Positions 8,621 through 17,229 of a stretch of DNA of 64,000 bases are shown here, in pieces (positions within the stretch are counted from its first letter, which is position 1; every line of letters starts with the position of its first letter). A model generated the notes under the pieces. The model had not been told where the DNA came from. It did not search any database and saw only the letters and a program-made list of their open reading frames with translations. Where the stretch lies: the NCBI GenBank assembly GCA_963921305.4, contig CAWUEX030000002.1, positions 992,001 to 1,056,000 on the forward strand, read 5' to 3'. The position numbers were made by a program, and so were the translations under genes. Source of the stretch: CAWUEX02 sp963921305. GTDB lineage: Bacteria; Pseudomonadota; Alphaproteobacteria; Rhodospirillales; Rhodospirillaceae.

Positions 8621-11074
8621 TCAAATATCGAGATTGGTGACGTTCAAGGCGTTGTCTTGAATGAACTCGCGGCGGTGTTCGACGACGTCGCCCATCAGGG
8701 TTGAGAACACTTCGTGGGCTTCGTCCGCATGACTGACCTTCACTTGCAGCAGCGTGCGGATATCAGGGTCGAGCGTCGTCTCCCACAACTGATCGGGATT
8801 CATTTCGCCGAGGCCTTTGTAGCGCTGCAAGCTGGTGCCGCGTTTCCCTTCCGCAAGCACGGCGTCGACCAACGAGACCGGACCCGAGACCCTGAACTCT
8901 TTATCCTTGATATTGAGAACAGAGGAATGGGTGTAGAACTCCTGGAGTTCGGCAGCCTGGGAATCGAGGTAGCGCGCTTCTGAGGAATGCAGTATGGCCT
9001 CATCGAGAATATGGGTCTCAGTCACGCCGCGCACGGTGCGTTGGAAACACAGCCCGCCTTGATCGGCCGACTCACCACTCCAACCGCGCTCATACTCGTT
9101 CTCCAAGTGATCCAAGCGCTTGGCGATATAATCAGCTGCCTGGTCAGCTGTTTTCGAGTCCGACAGCACCTCCGGATTGAACGCCCCGGCGACCGCCACT
9201 TGCTCAACGATGTGCATGGGAAACGAGCGGCTCATCTGCTTGAGCGTGTTCTTCACATCGCGCGCTTTTTTGACCAAACCTAGAAGATCATCTCCCGCGA
9301 TCTGGCCACCGGCTTGGGTCACCAGCACAGCGTCAGTAAGCCCGCCATCGATCAGGTGATTCTCCATGGCCCGGTCGTCCTTGAGATAGACCTCGGAATT
9401 TCCTTTCTTGGCGCGGTAAAGCGGCGGCTGCGCAATGTACAGATGACCCGCTTCAATAAGCTCGGGCATTTGCCGGTAAAAGAATGTGAGCAACAGAGTG
9501 CGGATGTGACTGCCGTCAACGTCGGCGTCCGTCATCACGATGATTTTGTGGTAGCGCAATTTTTCTAGGTTGAACTCCTCGCGGCCGATCCCGGTGCCAA
9601 GCGCCGTGATCAGGGTGCCGATCTCGTTTGACGACAACATTTTGTCGAAGCGCGCCCGTTCGACATTCAGAATTTTACCGCGCAGCGGCAGAATGGCCTG
9701 GAAGGCACGGTCACGTCCTTGCTTGGCCGACCCACCGGCGGAATCACCCTCGACGAGGAACAGTTCGGACTTGGCTGGGTCTTTGGTTTGACAGTCCGCG
9801 AGCTTGCCCGGGAGGGATGAAACGTCAAGTGCGCCTTTGCGCCGCGTCAACTCGCGGGCTTTGCGCGCCGCTTCACGCGCCAGCGCAGCCTCAACCACTT
9901 TGCCGACGATCTTTCGTGCTTCACCCGGGTGCTCTTCAAACCATTCGCTGAGCTTCTCGCCAACGATGCTTTCCACCACTGGGCGAACCTCAGACGATAC
10001 GAGTTTGTCTTTGGTCTGAGACGAGAACTTGGGGTCGGGCACTTTGACCGACAGCACGCAGGTCAATCCTTCGCGCATGTCATCGCCGGACAATTGTACT
10101 TTTTCTTTTTTGGTCAGCCCGAACTCGCCCGCATAGGCGTTGATGGTGCGTGTTAGCGCGGCACGGAAGCCAGCCATGTGCGTGCCGCCATCACGCTGCG
10201 GAATGTTGTTGGTGAAGCACAGAGTGTTTTCGTGGTAGCTGTCGTTCCACTCAAGAGAGAGCTCTACAGCAATGCCCTCTTTCTCGCCGATTACGGTGAC
10301 CGGCGGCTCATGCAAGGCCTGCTTTGAGCGGTCGAGATAACGTACGAAGGCCTCGATACCGCCTTCATAGTGGAGATCCACGGTCTTGGCTTCAGCGTGA
10401 CGCGCATCAATCAGCCTGAGGTAGACACCGGAGTTCAAGAACGCGAGTTCACGCAGACGGTGCTCAAGCGTGCCGAAATCAAACTCGGTCATGGTGAAGG
10501 TAGTTGTGGACGGCAAGAAGGTGATCTCAGTGCCTGTCTTGGGCTTACCGTCCTCGTCCGGCGCATCGCCCACAACAGCCAGTGGCGACTCAGCTTCGCC
10601 ATGGCGGAAGCGCACGTAGTGCTCCTTGCCATCGCGCCAAATTCTAAGGTCGAGCCAATCGGACAGCGCATTCACAACCGATACGCCAACGCCGTGAAGA
10701 CCGCCGGACACCTTGTAGGAATTCTGATCGAATTTTCCGCCCGCGTGCAGTTGGGTCATGATGACCTCTGCCGCTGATACGCCTTCTTCTTTGTGCATGT
10801 CGACGGGAATACCGCGCCCGTTGTCTCGCACAGATACGGAGCCATCGCCGTTGAGAACGACGTCCGTGCGGTCACAATGCCCGGCCAAAGCTTCGTCGAT
10901 GGCGTTATCCACGACTTCGTACACCATGTGGTGCAGGCCGGAGCCGTCATCGGTGTCACCGATGTACATACCGGGACGCTTACGCACGGCCTCCAGACCC
11001 TTGAGGACTTTGATGGACTCGGCGTCGTAGGTTTGCGGCGACTGGGCTTGCGAAGTCTGGGCTTGTTCACTCAT
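8621..11074 (-). CDS. gyrB: DNA gyrase subunit B
   Basis: The 817-residue protein is the ATPase subunit of type II topoisomerase. It shows the GHKL ATP site 'YEVVDNAIDEALAGHCD' and 'GGLHGVGVSVVNALS', the TOPRIM 'VEGDSAGGSAKQGRDR' and 'DADVDGSHIRTLLLTFFYR', and the standard C-terminus 'RREFIQDNALNVTNLDI'. The ATG at 11074 ('MSEQAQT') was chosen over an in-frame ATG at 11161 because that longer version would run into recF and adds a non-conserved basic stretch. It is last in the dnaA-dnaN-recF-gyrB series, 13 bases after recF. Confidence 0.97.
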   Translation of the reverse strand: MSEQAQTSQAQSPQTYDAESIKVLKGLEAVRKRPGMYIGDTDDGSGLHHMVYEVVDNAIDEALAGHCDRTDVVLNGDGSVSVRDNGRGIPVDMHKEEGVSAAEVIMTQLHAGGKFDQNSYKVSGGLHGVGVSVVNALSDWLDLRIWRDGKEHYVRFRHGEAESPLAVVGDAPDEDGKPKTGTEITFLPSTTTFTMTEFDFGTLEHRLRELAFLNSGVYLRLIDARHAEAKTVDLHYEGGIEAFVRYLDRSKQALHEPPVTVIGEKEGIAVELSLEWNDSYHENTLCFTNNIPQRDGGTHMAGFRAALTRTINAYAGEFGLTKKEKVQLSGDDMREGLTCVLSVKVPDPKFSSQTKDKLVSSEVRPVVESIVGEKLSEWFEEHPGEARKIVGKVVEAALAREAARKARELTRRKGALDVSSLPGKLADCQTKDPAKSELFLVEGDSAGGSAKQGRDRAFQAILPLRGKILNVERARFDKMLSSNEIGTLITALGTGIGREEFNLEKLRYHKIIVMTDADVDGSHIRTLLLTFFYRQMPELIEAGHLYIAQPPLYRAKKGNSEVYLKDDRAMENHLIDGGLTDAVLVTQAGGQIAGDDLLGLVKKARDVKNTLKQMSRSFPMHIVEQVAVAGAFNPEVLSDSKTADQAADYIAKRLDHLENEYERGWSGESADQGGLCFQRTVRGVTETHILDEAILHSSEARYLDSQAAELQEFYTHSSVLNIKDKEFRVSGPVSLVDAVLAEGKRGTSLQRYKGLGEMNPDQLWETTLDPDIRTLLQVKVSHADEAHEVFSTLMGDVVEHRREFIQDNALNVTNLDI

Positions 11075-11087
11075 GGCGTATGTCTGT

Positions 11088-12323
11088 TCAGTTTGTTGTA
11101 CGTGATGATTGGGCGGCACGAAGCGGAACCGCCGGACTCGCGGTGGCCGTGCCATTCGCAACGTTCAGAATTTGCGCCGCATCGCCGAGACCGGCAAAGA
11201 TCGCGGCATCCGTTCCGGTCAACCAGGCCTGGGCACCGGTCTCGAGAATACGCTCGAACAGATGCTGGCGGCGGTCTTCGTCAAGATGCGCGACAACCTC
11301 ATCCAACAGAATGAGCGGAGGCTGACCCCGCTGCTGGGCCTTAAGAGCAACGTGCGCAAGCACGATTGATATCAAAAGGGCTTTCTGCTCACCGGTGGAA
11401 CACTCGGATGCCGGACGGCCGGTTGAGCGCATGACGACACGGACATCGGAGCGATTGGGCCCCGGCGTGACCGGCGGCTCATGACCGACAGCCCATGACT
11501 GGCGGGAAACTTCCAACTCACGGCGTAACATATCCTCTGCATCGACGGCGGCATGATCTTTAAGGCAGTCGTCGACGAAACCACTCAGCATCAGGTGAGC
11601 TGCCGGAAACGGCCCCTCGGCGTCTGAAAGCGCATCGTTAAGCCGCGCGATCGTGTCCCGCCGGGCCGCCGCAACAGCAACGCCGTATCGCGCGAGTGTA
11701 TCTTCGAGAGCTTCGTACCAAGCCGCGTCGGTTGCACCGTCACGGAACAGCCGCGTCCGCCGTCTGTAAGCTTGGTCATAGGCTGCGCATCTGGACGCAT
11801 GTTCGGAGTCCAAAGCGGTGACCAGGCGATCGATAAATTTGCGCCGCTCTCCGGGAGAGTCAGTGAATAGGCGGTCCATCGCGGGTGTAATCCAAATGGC
11901 GCTCAGATACTGAGCCAGCGACGAGGCGCCGCGAACGGCCTTGCCGTCGATATGGACGGCGCGCCGTTCTTCCGCACCGGCTTCAATGCCCGTGCCGACA
12001 CGCACCACACCCGCCGGTGTTTCGATATCAGCCGCAATCGCCCACGGACGGCCCGCGCTTTCTTCAGGCGTGCGCCGGCCAACATCGCCAAGGCGCGCAC
12101 TGCGCAGGCCGCGGCCAGGAGTGAGAAAAGAAAGCGCTTCGAGAATATTTGTCTTTCCGGCCCCATTGGCCCCCGCGAGGACCACCGGGCGCAGATCGGT
12201 CTCCAAACGCAGGTGCGGGTAGTTGCGAAAGTCGGTCAACATCAGACGCACGACACCCGTTCCAGCGCATGACACCGGTGTCGCGACAGGTAAAGGTGTG
12301 ACGGTATCCGGCAGGGCAATCAC
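11088..12323 (-). CDS. recF: DNA replication and repair protein RecF
   Basis: The 411-residue SMC-like ATPase has Walker A 'GANGAGKT' at 51-58, the RecF-typical 'LTDFRNYPHLRLE' before it, a signature motif 'CSTGEQKALLISIVLAH' and Walker B 'LILLDEVVAHLD'. RecF loads RecA at gapped DNA with RecO and RecR. The N-terminus is about 25 residues longer than usual before the first conserved strand, so a later start is possible. It overlaps dnaN by 4 bases (ATGA). Confidence 0.95.
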   Translation of the reverse strand: MIALPDTVTPLPVATPVSCAGTGVVRLMLTDFRNYPHLRLETDLRPVVLAGANGAGKTNILEALSFLTPGRGLRSARLGDVGRRTPEESAGRPWAIAADIETPAGVVRVGTGIEAGAEERRAVHIDGKAVRGASSLAQYLSAIWITPAMDRLFTDSPGERRKFIDRLVTALDSEHASRCAAYDQAYRRRTRLFRDGATDAAWYEALEDTLARYGVAVAAARRDTIARLNDALSDAEGPFPAAHLMLSGFVDDCLKDHAAVDAEDMLRRELEVSRQSWAVGHEPPVTPGPNRSDVRVVMRSTGRPASECSTGEQKALLISIVLAHVALKAQQRGQPPLILLDEVVAHLDEDRRQHLFERILETGAQAWLTGTDAAIFAGLGDAAQILNVANGTATASPAVPLRAAQSSRTTN

Positions 12324-13432
12324 ACGCGCATCGGCATCAACACGTAGACCGCCGAGCCATCCGACACGTCACGGATGACTGTAGGCGAAGCCGCATCGGC
12401 CATGGTGAAACGGGCGGCATCGCCCTCAATCTGCTGCATGATGTCGAGCAGATAGCGGGAGTTGAACCCAATCTCCAGCTGACCTGCATCATACGCGGCT
12501 TCGACTTCCTCAATAGCGCTGCCGTGCTCGGGGCTTGAGGCCGAAAGGGTCACCGTGCCTTTCTCGAGGTTCAGCTTAATCGACCGTGATTTTTCAGAGC
12601 TGATGGCCGAAACCCGGTCTACTGCGTCAGATAAAGTCTTGCAGTCGGTTTCGAGCACCTTGTCGTTGCCGGTCGGGATAACCCGTTCGTAATCAGGGAA
12701 CGTGCCGTCGATCAGTTTTGACGTCAGGACGGTATCGCCCATGGAGAAACGGATTTTGGCATCGGACAGGGAAATTGCGATATCTCCATCCGCTTCCTCG
12801 ATCAGCTTGCGCACTTCGCTCACCGCCTTGCGCGGGACAATAACCCCGGGCATTCCGGCTGCGCCATCAGGCAGCGGCAACTCAACGCGGGCCAGACGGT
12901 GTCCGTCGGTGGCGACTGTACGCAATACGTCAACGCCGTCACTGTCAGCGGCGTGCAAGTAAATGCCGTTGAGGTAGTAACGGGTTTCTTCGGTTGAGAT
13001 GGCGAAACGGGTGCGGTCGATGAGTGACCTGAGGTCGCCCGCCGCAAGACTAAAGTTATGAGAAAAGTCACCGGACGCCAGCGCAGGGAAATCATCAACC
13101 GGGAGACACGACAACTGAAAGCGCGAACGCCCGGATGTGAGAGTCAGCTGACTGTCAGCGAAGGCTAATTCAACCTGGGCCCCGTCAGGCAGCTTACGGA
13201 CGATGTCATAGAGGGTGTGCGCAGGCGCAGTCGTTTTACCGGTCTGGTTCACGTCCGCGGCTGCGGCCTCAACAATCTCCAAGTCCATATCTGTTGCGTT
13301 CAGGCTCAGCCCGCTCTTCGCGGCGTCGAGGCGAACGTTCGACAAGATAGGAATGGTGGTGCGGCGCTCGACGACGCTCTGGACGTGCCCCAGGGATTTC
13401 AGGAGGGCGGACCGTTCAATGACAAGTTTCAT
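12320..13432 (-). CDS. dnaN: DNA polymerase III beta subunit (sliding clamp)
   Basis: The 370-residue protein matches the bacterial beta clamp from 'MKLVIERSALLKSLGHVQ' to the C-terminal 'VYVLMPMRV', the family's standard ending. Conserved segments include 'RRTTIPILSNVRL' and 'GTFPDYERVIP'. It forms the ring that tethers polymerase III to DNA. It lies downstream of dnaA with a 307-base gap and is coupled to recF by a 4-base overlap, so it probably has its own promoter in that gap. Confidence 0.97.
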   Translation of the reverse strand: MKLVIERSALLKSLGHVQSVVERRTTIPILSNVRLDAAKSGLSLNATDMDLEIVEAAAADVNQTGKTTAPAHTLYDIVRKLPDGAQVELAFADSQLTLTSGRSRFQLSCLPVDDFPALASGDFSHNFSLAAGDLRSLIDRTRFAISTEETRYYLNGIYLHAADSDGVDVLRTVATDGHRLARVELPLPDGAAGMPGVIVPRKAVSEVRKLIEEADGDIAISLSDAKIRFSMGDTVLTSKLIDGTFPDYERVIPTGNDKVLETDCKTLSDAVDRVSAISSEKSRSIKLNLEKGTVTLSASSPEHGSAIEEVEAAYDAGQLEIGFNSRYLLDIMQQIEGDAARFTMADAASPTVIRDVSDGSAVYVLMPMRV

Positions 13433-13739
13433 GGGCGATCATACAGTTCTAAAGTCAAAATTATGCCGCTCCAGACGAGAAAAGCGGATCTGCGAGTCCC
13501 TCACCGTCAGCAAGACCCTCAAAACGCCCAAAAATGGCCGTTTCATGCGGCTGCCAAAGCCCCTGCCAATGCCGTGTGAGGAGAGCGGAAAAGGCGGTAA
13601 AACCGTCTCTCCGCGACAGGGAAATCAGTATATCACAGGGGTGCGCTCACGGTAGGAAAAATGGCCTAATTTTGGGCCAACTCGCCTCCCAGTCGCGCTA
13701 TTAACGATAGGCGCAGAGACGCCCATCAGGGGCGAAAAA
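13433..13739. other. dnaA-dnaN intergenic region
   Basis: These 307 bases between dnaA and dnaN contain no supported gene. I looked for DnaA boxes (TTATNCACA, both strands) and found none. There is a terminator-like hairpin near 13657-13679 and a longer imperfect hairpin (about 13580-13610, arms GGAGAG and CTCTCC). The dnaN promoter should lie here; no clear -35/-10 pair was found. Confidence 0.5.
13657..13679 (-). terminator. Probable dnaA terminator
   Basis: Read on the minus strand, TGGCC-CAAAATTA-GGCCA forms a 5-base-pair stem directly followed by TTTTT. It lies about 60 bases downstream of the dnaA stop. The stem is short, so termination may be partial. Confidence 0.45.
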
Positions 13740-15173
13740 TCAGCTCTCTAGCATGCGGGTGAGAAGCTCGACGTCCTCGGCGAAACTGGAGTCTGCGTTG
13801 ATCAGTTCCTCGACCTTGCGCACGGCGTGAATGACGGTCGTGTGATCGCGGCCGCCAAAAGCGCGCCCAATCTCGGGGAGGGACCGCGACGTAAGCTGCT
13901 TCGACAGATACATCGCGATCTGCCGCGGCCGGGCCACGGTGCGAGACCTACGGGCCGAACTCATATCGGACATCCGGATCTGAAAGTGCTCGGCAACGCG
14001 TTTTTGGATTTCCTCCATGGTGACGCGCCGGTCATGGGCACGCAGGAGGTCATGCAACAGGGTATGAGCGAGCTCGAGCGTAATCGCTCCGCCGACGAGC
14101 TGAACGTTCGCACTCAGGCGGGTCAACGCGCCTTCCAGTTCGCGCACATTCGATGTGATGCGGTGTGCCAGGAACTCTTTCACCTTTTGCGGCACCGTAA
14201 CGCCGAGCTGCTCAGCCTTAGCATCAAGAATGCCAAGGCGCAGTTCGAAGGTCGTGGGATGCAAGTCGGCAACCAGACCCGATGACAACCTGGACCTCAG
14301 GCGATCCCCGATTTCTTCCAGATCAGAGGGTGACTTGTCAGCCGACAAGACAATCTGGCGGCCCTGATCAACGAGGGCGTTAAAGGTGTGGAAGAACTCT
14401 TCCTGCGTCGAGTCTTTTCCGGAGATGAATTGCACATCGTCAATCATCAGAACGTCGGCGGACCGGAATTGTTCCTTAAAGGAAACAGTGTCGTGATTGC
14501 GAAGCGCGCGCACGAAACTGTACATAAATTTTTCGGCCGACAAATAAACGACACGACGTTGCGGCGAACGCAATCTGATATGCCAGGCGATGGCATGCAT
14601 GAGATGAGTTTTGCCCAGCCCCACGCCGCCATACAGAAAGAGCGGATTGAAACTGACGTGATCGGTATCGGCGACCCGCTGAGCAGCCGCGTAAGCAAAT
14701 TCGTTCGGCTTGCCAACGACGAAGTTCTCGAAGGTGTAACGGGCATCTAACGGCGCGGATAAGGAATCCGCCACCACATCTTGGAGTGCTTGTTCCTGTT
14801 TGGGCTCTTGAGCAGCTGGGGATTTGCCCGGCTCAGACCGCGGCGAGGAATCGCCAGGTGTGGACTCGACATCCAATTGCACACGCCGGACAGCAGGGTT
14901 CTCTCCACTCCACAATGTGCGGATGCGATCGGCATAGTGAGTCACGACCCAGTCACGCATGAACCGTGTCGGCACATGAAGATTAACCGCGCCGTCTTTT
15001 AGACCACCAAAGGCGATCGGGCTCACCCAGCTTTGAAAAGCTGAATCGCCGAATTCGTGTTTCAATCTCTGCTTAACGCGATCCCATTCCGCCTGGTTCG
15101 ACGTTCCTGCTTCCCCTCGTTTCACCCTTACGTCCTTGTCGTCTTCTCTGTTTACCGGAAGCGGTGCCGACAC
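13740..15173 (-). CDS. dnaA: Chromosomal replication initiator DnaA
   Basis: The 477-residue protein has domain I ('EWDRVKQRLKHEFGDSAF'), a variable linker (about 100-140), the AAA+ core with Walker A GGVGLGKT at 182-189 and Walker B 'VLMIDDVQFI' at 241-250, and the DNA-binding domain ending with 'GGRDHTTVIHAVRKVE'. It binds DnaA boxes and opens the origin. The start is read as GTG at 15173. A purine-rich AAGGGGGG directly abuts this GTG, an unusually short spacing, so the true start might be an internal one such as the GTG for V17. Confidence 0.96.
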   Translation of the reverse strand: MSAPLPVNREDDKDVRVKRGEAGTSNQAEWDRVKQRLKHEFGDSAFQSWVSPIAFGGLKDGAVNLHVPTRFMRDWVVTHYADRIRTLWSGENPAVRRVQLDVESTPGDSSPRSEPGKSPAAQEPKQEQALQDVVADSLSAPLDARYTFENFVVGKPNEFAYAAAQRVADTDHVSFNPLFLYGGVGLGKTHLMHAIAWHIRLRSPQRRVVYLSAEKFMYSFVRALRNHDTVSFKEQFRSADVLMIDDVQFISGKDSTQEEFFHTFNALVDQGRQIVLSADKSPSDLEEIGDRLRSRLSSGLVADLHPTTFELRLGILDAKAEQLGVTVPQKVKEFLAHRITSNVRELEGALTRLSANVQLVGGAITLELAHTLLHDLLRAHDRRVTMEEIQKRVAEHFQIRMSDMSSARRSRTVARPRQIAMYLSKQLTSRSLPEIGRAFGGRDHTTVIHAVRKVEELINADSSFAEDVELLTRMLES

Positions 15174-15494
15174 CCCCCTTAGATGTCTTCGGCGGTGAGC
15201 TTCGGTTCAGAGCGGGTTCTAAATTCCATTTGTTCGCAGTCGCGCCGAATTTGTTTTGACGTTCGATCACGTGCGAAGCTCCGCACTCTATCCCGCGACC
15301 TTCGAAAGACAAGGCGAAAGTTCGCTTGACACATTGGCGCAACTTTCACGGAACAGAGTCGCGAGTCTTTGATGAGGAAATCGGGTTCACGTCTGGCAAT
15401 GATCCGGTGCTGTGTTACGTGCACTTAGCCGACTCAATTGGGGCGCCTCACGGCACGATCACAACAGGTTGTGGTGCCGTTCAACCGGTGGATC
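15174..15494. other. dnaA upstream region, possible regulatory or origin-proximal DNA
   Basis: There is no gene between the rpsT terminator and dnaA. The stretch contains three GANTC sites, the CcrM methylation sequence, at 15356-15360, 15363-15367 and 15431-15435, and a 29-base imperfect palindrome at 15451-15479. No DnaA box was found by eye. A weak promoter-like pair on the minus strand is TTGTCT with TAGAGT about 16 bases on, near 15275-15312. The dnaA promoter must lie in this stretch because rpsT has its own strong terminator. Confidence 0.45.
15451..15479. repeat. Imperfect palindrome upstream of dnaA
   Basis: The arms CGGCAC/GTGCCG and CACAA/TTGTG pair around a CAGG centre, with a 3-base GAT bulge on one side. 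It could be a protein-binding operator or an RNA hairpin. It is not followed by a T run on either strand, so it is not a standard terminator. Confidence 0.5.
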
Positions 15495-15530
15495 AAAAAA
15501 CGAAAGCACGCGTGCCGAAGCACGCGCGCT
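15495..15530 (-). terminator. rpsT rho-independent terminator
   Basis: On the minus strand, AGCGCGCGTGC and GCACGCGTGCT form an 11-base-pair stem (one G-U pair) closed by a UUCG tetraloop, followed after a few bases by six Ts. It sits about 65 bases after the rpsT stop. It should separate rpsT transcription from dnaA. Confidence 0.85.
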
Positions 15531-15595
15531 CATCGATTGCGAGAAATTATGTATTGTTCAGACCGTGGCCATCGCCACGGTCGAGACGGCGGTTG

Positions 15596-15856
15596 CTAAA
15601 GCGCTTTGATGCGAGCGTTGAGTCGCGAGATTTTGCGCGACACTGTATTGGCATGCAGGACGCCCTTCGAGCGCCCGCGCATCAGCTCTGGCATCGCCTG
15701 TTTGAACGCGTCTGTTGCCGCAGTTTTGTCGCCGGCGTCGATGGCCGCTTCAACGGTTTTGACGATGGTACGAATCCGTCCCATGCGGGAATGATTAACC
15801 TGCGCCCGGCGGGCGTTGCGGCGAATGCGTTTCTTGGCCGAAGCGTGATGGGCCAT
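15596..15856 (-). CDS. rpsT: 30S ribosomal protein S20
   Basis: The 86-residue basic protein has the S20 start 'MAHHASAKKRIRRNARR' and the conserved 'RSKGVLHANTVSRKISRL' near the end. S20 binds 16S rRNA early in small-subunit assembly. It has a strong promoter at 15894-15922 and a strong terminator at 15495-15530, so it is a single-gene unit. The rpsT-dnaA neighbourhood is common in Alphaproteobacteria. Confidence 0.97.
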   Translation of the reverse strand: MAHHASAKKRIRRNARRAQVNHSRMGRIRTIVKTVEAAIDAGDKTAATDAFKQAMPELMRGRSKGVLHANTVSRKISRLNARIKAL

Positions 15857-15893
15857 AGCTCAATCCTGTGGTGATCTGGAAATCAAGGCGCGG

Positions 15894-15922
15894 GTTATAG
15901 TTAAGGGACTTGGCTGCGTCAA
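15894..15922 (-). promoter_or_regulatory. Sigma-70-type promoter of rpsT
   Basis: On the minus strand, TTGACG (15922-15917) and TATAAC (15899-15894) are separated by exactly 17 bases and lie about 40 bases upstream of the rpsT start. Each box matches five of six consensus positions. Confidence 0.75.
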
Positions 15923-16001
15923 CCTCTGAGCGAATCACTCTAAACCGCATGCCCCACCCTTGGCCTCTATTGGGCTTTTGAGGGCCGGAGCGCTGAGCCT
16001 C

Positions 16002-16778
16002 CTAGCGGTGCTTGAAGGTCGGCTGGCGCTTATCAACGAAGGCCGCCATGCCCTCTTTTTGGTCCTCCAGCGCGAAGGTGGCGTGGAACATTCTGCGCTC
16101 AAACAGGATTCCTTCAGCGAGGGACGATTCGAACGCCCGGTTCACCGCTTCCTTGGCCATGAGAATCGACGGCAGCGACATATCGGCGATTCGCTCAGCA
16201 GCTTTGAGCGCTTCTTCAACCAAAGCATCAGCTGCGACCACACGGCTCACCAGTCCGACACGCTCGGCTTCCGCCGCATCCATCTGCCGTCCGGTTAAGA
16301 TCATGTCCATGGCCTTGGCTTTGCCGACGGCCCGGGTCAACCGTTGGGTGCCCCCCGCACCTGGAATGATCCCGAGTGTGATTTCAGGTTGACCAAACTT
16401 TGCCGTGTCCGCAGCAATAATGATGTCGCACATCATGGCGACCTCGCAGCCGCCGCCAAGCGCATAGCCGGCGACTGCGGCGATAATCGGTTTGCGGCAT
16501 GTGGTGATTCGTTCCCAGCCTTTGGTAATGAACTCACCGACATAACAATCGACAAAACTCTTACTTGCCATCTCTTTGATGTCGGCACCGGCGGCGAAGG
16601 CTTTCTCGCTCCCCGTAATCACAACCGCGCGAATTCCATCATCGTCTTCGAAGGCGTCAAGCGCTTGTCCCAGGTCGGCGACCAGTCCGCTGGACAGGGC
16701 ATTCAGCGCCTTCGGGCGGTTCAGGGTAATGAGGCCGACGTGACCGCGTGTTTCAACCAATATATTTTCGTAAGCCAT
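16002..16778 (-). CDS. Enoyl-CoA hydratase (crotonase family)
   Basis: The 258-residue protein is a full-length crotonase: oxyanion-hole segments 'KAFAAGADIKEM' and 'AGYALGGGCEVAMMCDI', and catalytic-glutamate regions 'GGGCE' and 'QPEITLGIIPGAGGTQRL'. It hydrates trans-2-enoyl-CoA in beta-oxidation; substrate chain length is not readable. It lies between rpsT and the exported hypothetical gene, on the same strand as both. A second crotonase gene is at 29360-30127. Confidence 0.92.
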   Translation of the reverse strand: MAYENILVETRGHVGLITLNRPKALNALSSGLVADLGQALDAFEDDDGIRAVVITGSEKAFAAGADIKEMASKSFVDCYVGEFITKGWERITTCRKPIIAAVAGYALGGGCEVAMMCDIIIAADTAKFGQPEITLGIIPGAGGTQRLTRAVGKAKAMDMILTGRQMDAAEAERVGLVSRVVAADALVEEALKAAERIADMSLPSILMAKEAVNRAFESSLAEGILFERRMFHATFALEDQKEGMAAFVDKRQPTFKHR

Positions 16779-16854
16779 GTGCGTTAGATGTCCTTAGATG
16801 TTCTTGCGTGTGATCTTGCGGAGAGCGTCGAATGACGAAGCGGGCTGCCCAAAA

Positions 16855-17229
16855 TTAGGAATGCGGTTCGATGAGAAATCGCACTTCCAGAATTGTGTCT
16901 TGGTCATCGAATTCCAGTCTGAGGATTTCTCCCTCGCGCCGGAACTCCGCATCTCCTGTCATTGTCCAACCCAGTTGCGGCAGGGTCGACCGGTAAAACG
17001 TCAACACGCTTTGACGATCGATGCTCCCTGTGGCCGTGGCCTGTACAATGCGGCCCTGGGGCGTGTCAAACAGAACGCTTGAACCGGCAACCTGAGAAAG
17101 CGGCTCCATCAGGGGCAAATCTTCAAAACCGTAGACAAACGAGTCAGCGGCGTTCACCTGGCTCGGCGCGCCACTGACCCCCACAAAAAGAATGGCCGCC
17201 ACCACAAGGGATGCGATTTTGCGTTTCAT
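16855..17229 (-). CDS. Exported protein of unknown function, coupled to mutM
   Basis: The 124-residue protein has a Sec signal peptide ending near 'SQVNA-ADS' and a mature part of about 95 residues with no family I recognise. A segment 'SVLTFYRSTLPQLGWT' resembles small periplasmic proteins that sample a helical stretch before a beta strand. The ATG at 17229 overlaps the mutM stop by 4 bases (ATGA), so translation is probably coupled to mutM. A much longer in-frame start at 17322 would lie inside mutM and is not supported. Confidence 0.75.
   Translation of the reverse strand: MKRKIASLVVAAILFVGVSGAPSQVNAADSFVYGFEDLPLMEPLSQVAGSSVLFDTPQGRIVQATATGSIDRQSVLTFYRSTLPQLGWTMTGDAEFRREGEILRLEFDDQDTILEVRFLIEPHS

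Noticed and set aside
15325..15353. TTGACA box on the plus strand upstream of dnaA
   Set aside because: The expected -10 position reads CGGAAC, not a -10 box, and no plus-strand gene follows.
15561..15582. 9-base-pair hairpin just downstream of rpsT as its terminator
   Set aside because: It lacks a T run; the hairpin at 15495-15530 with six Ts is a much better terminator.
13433..15595. Origin of replication with DnaA boxes
   Set aside because: No match to TTATNCACA on either strand was found by eye, so oriC is not called.
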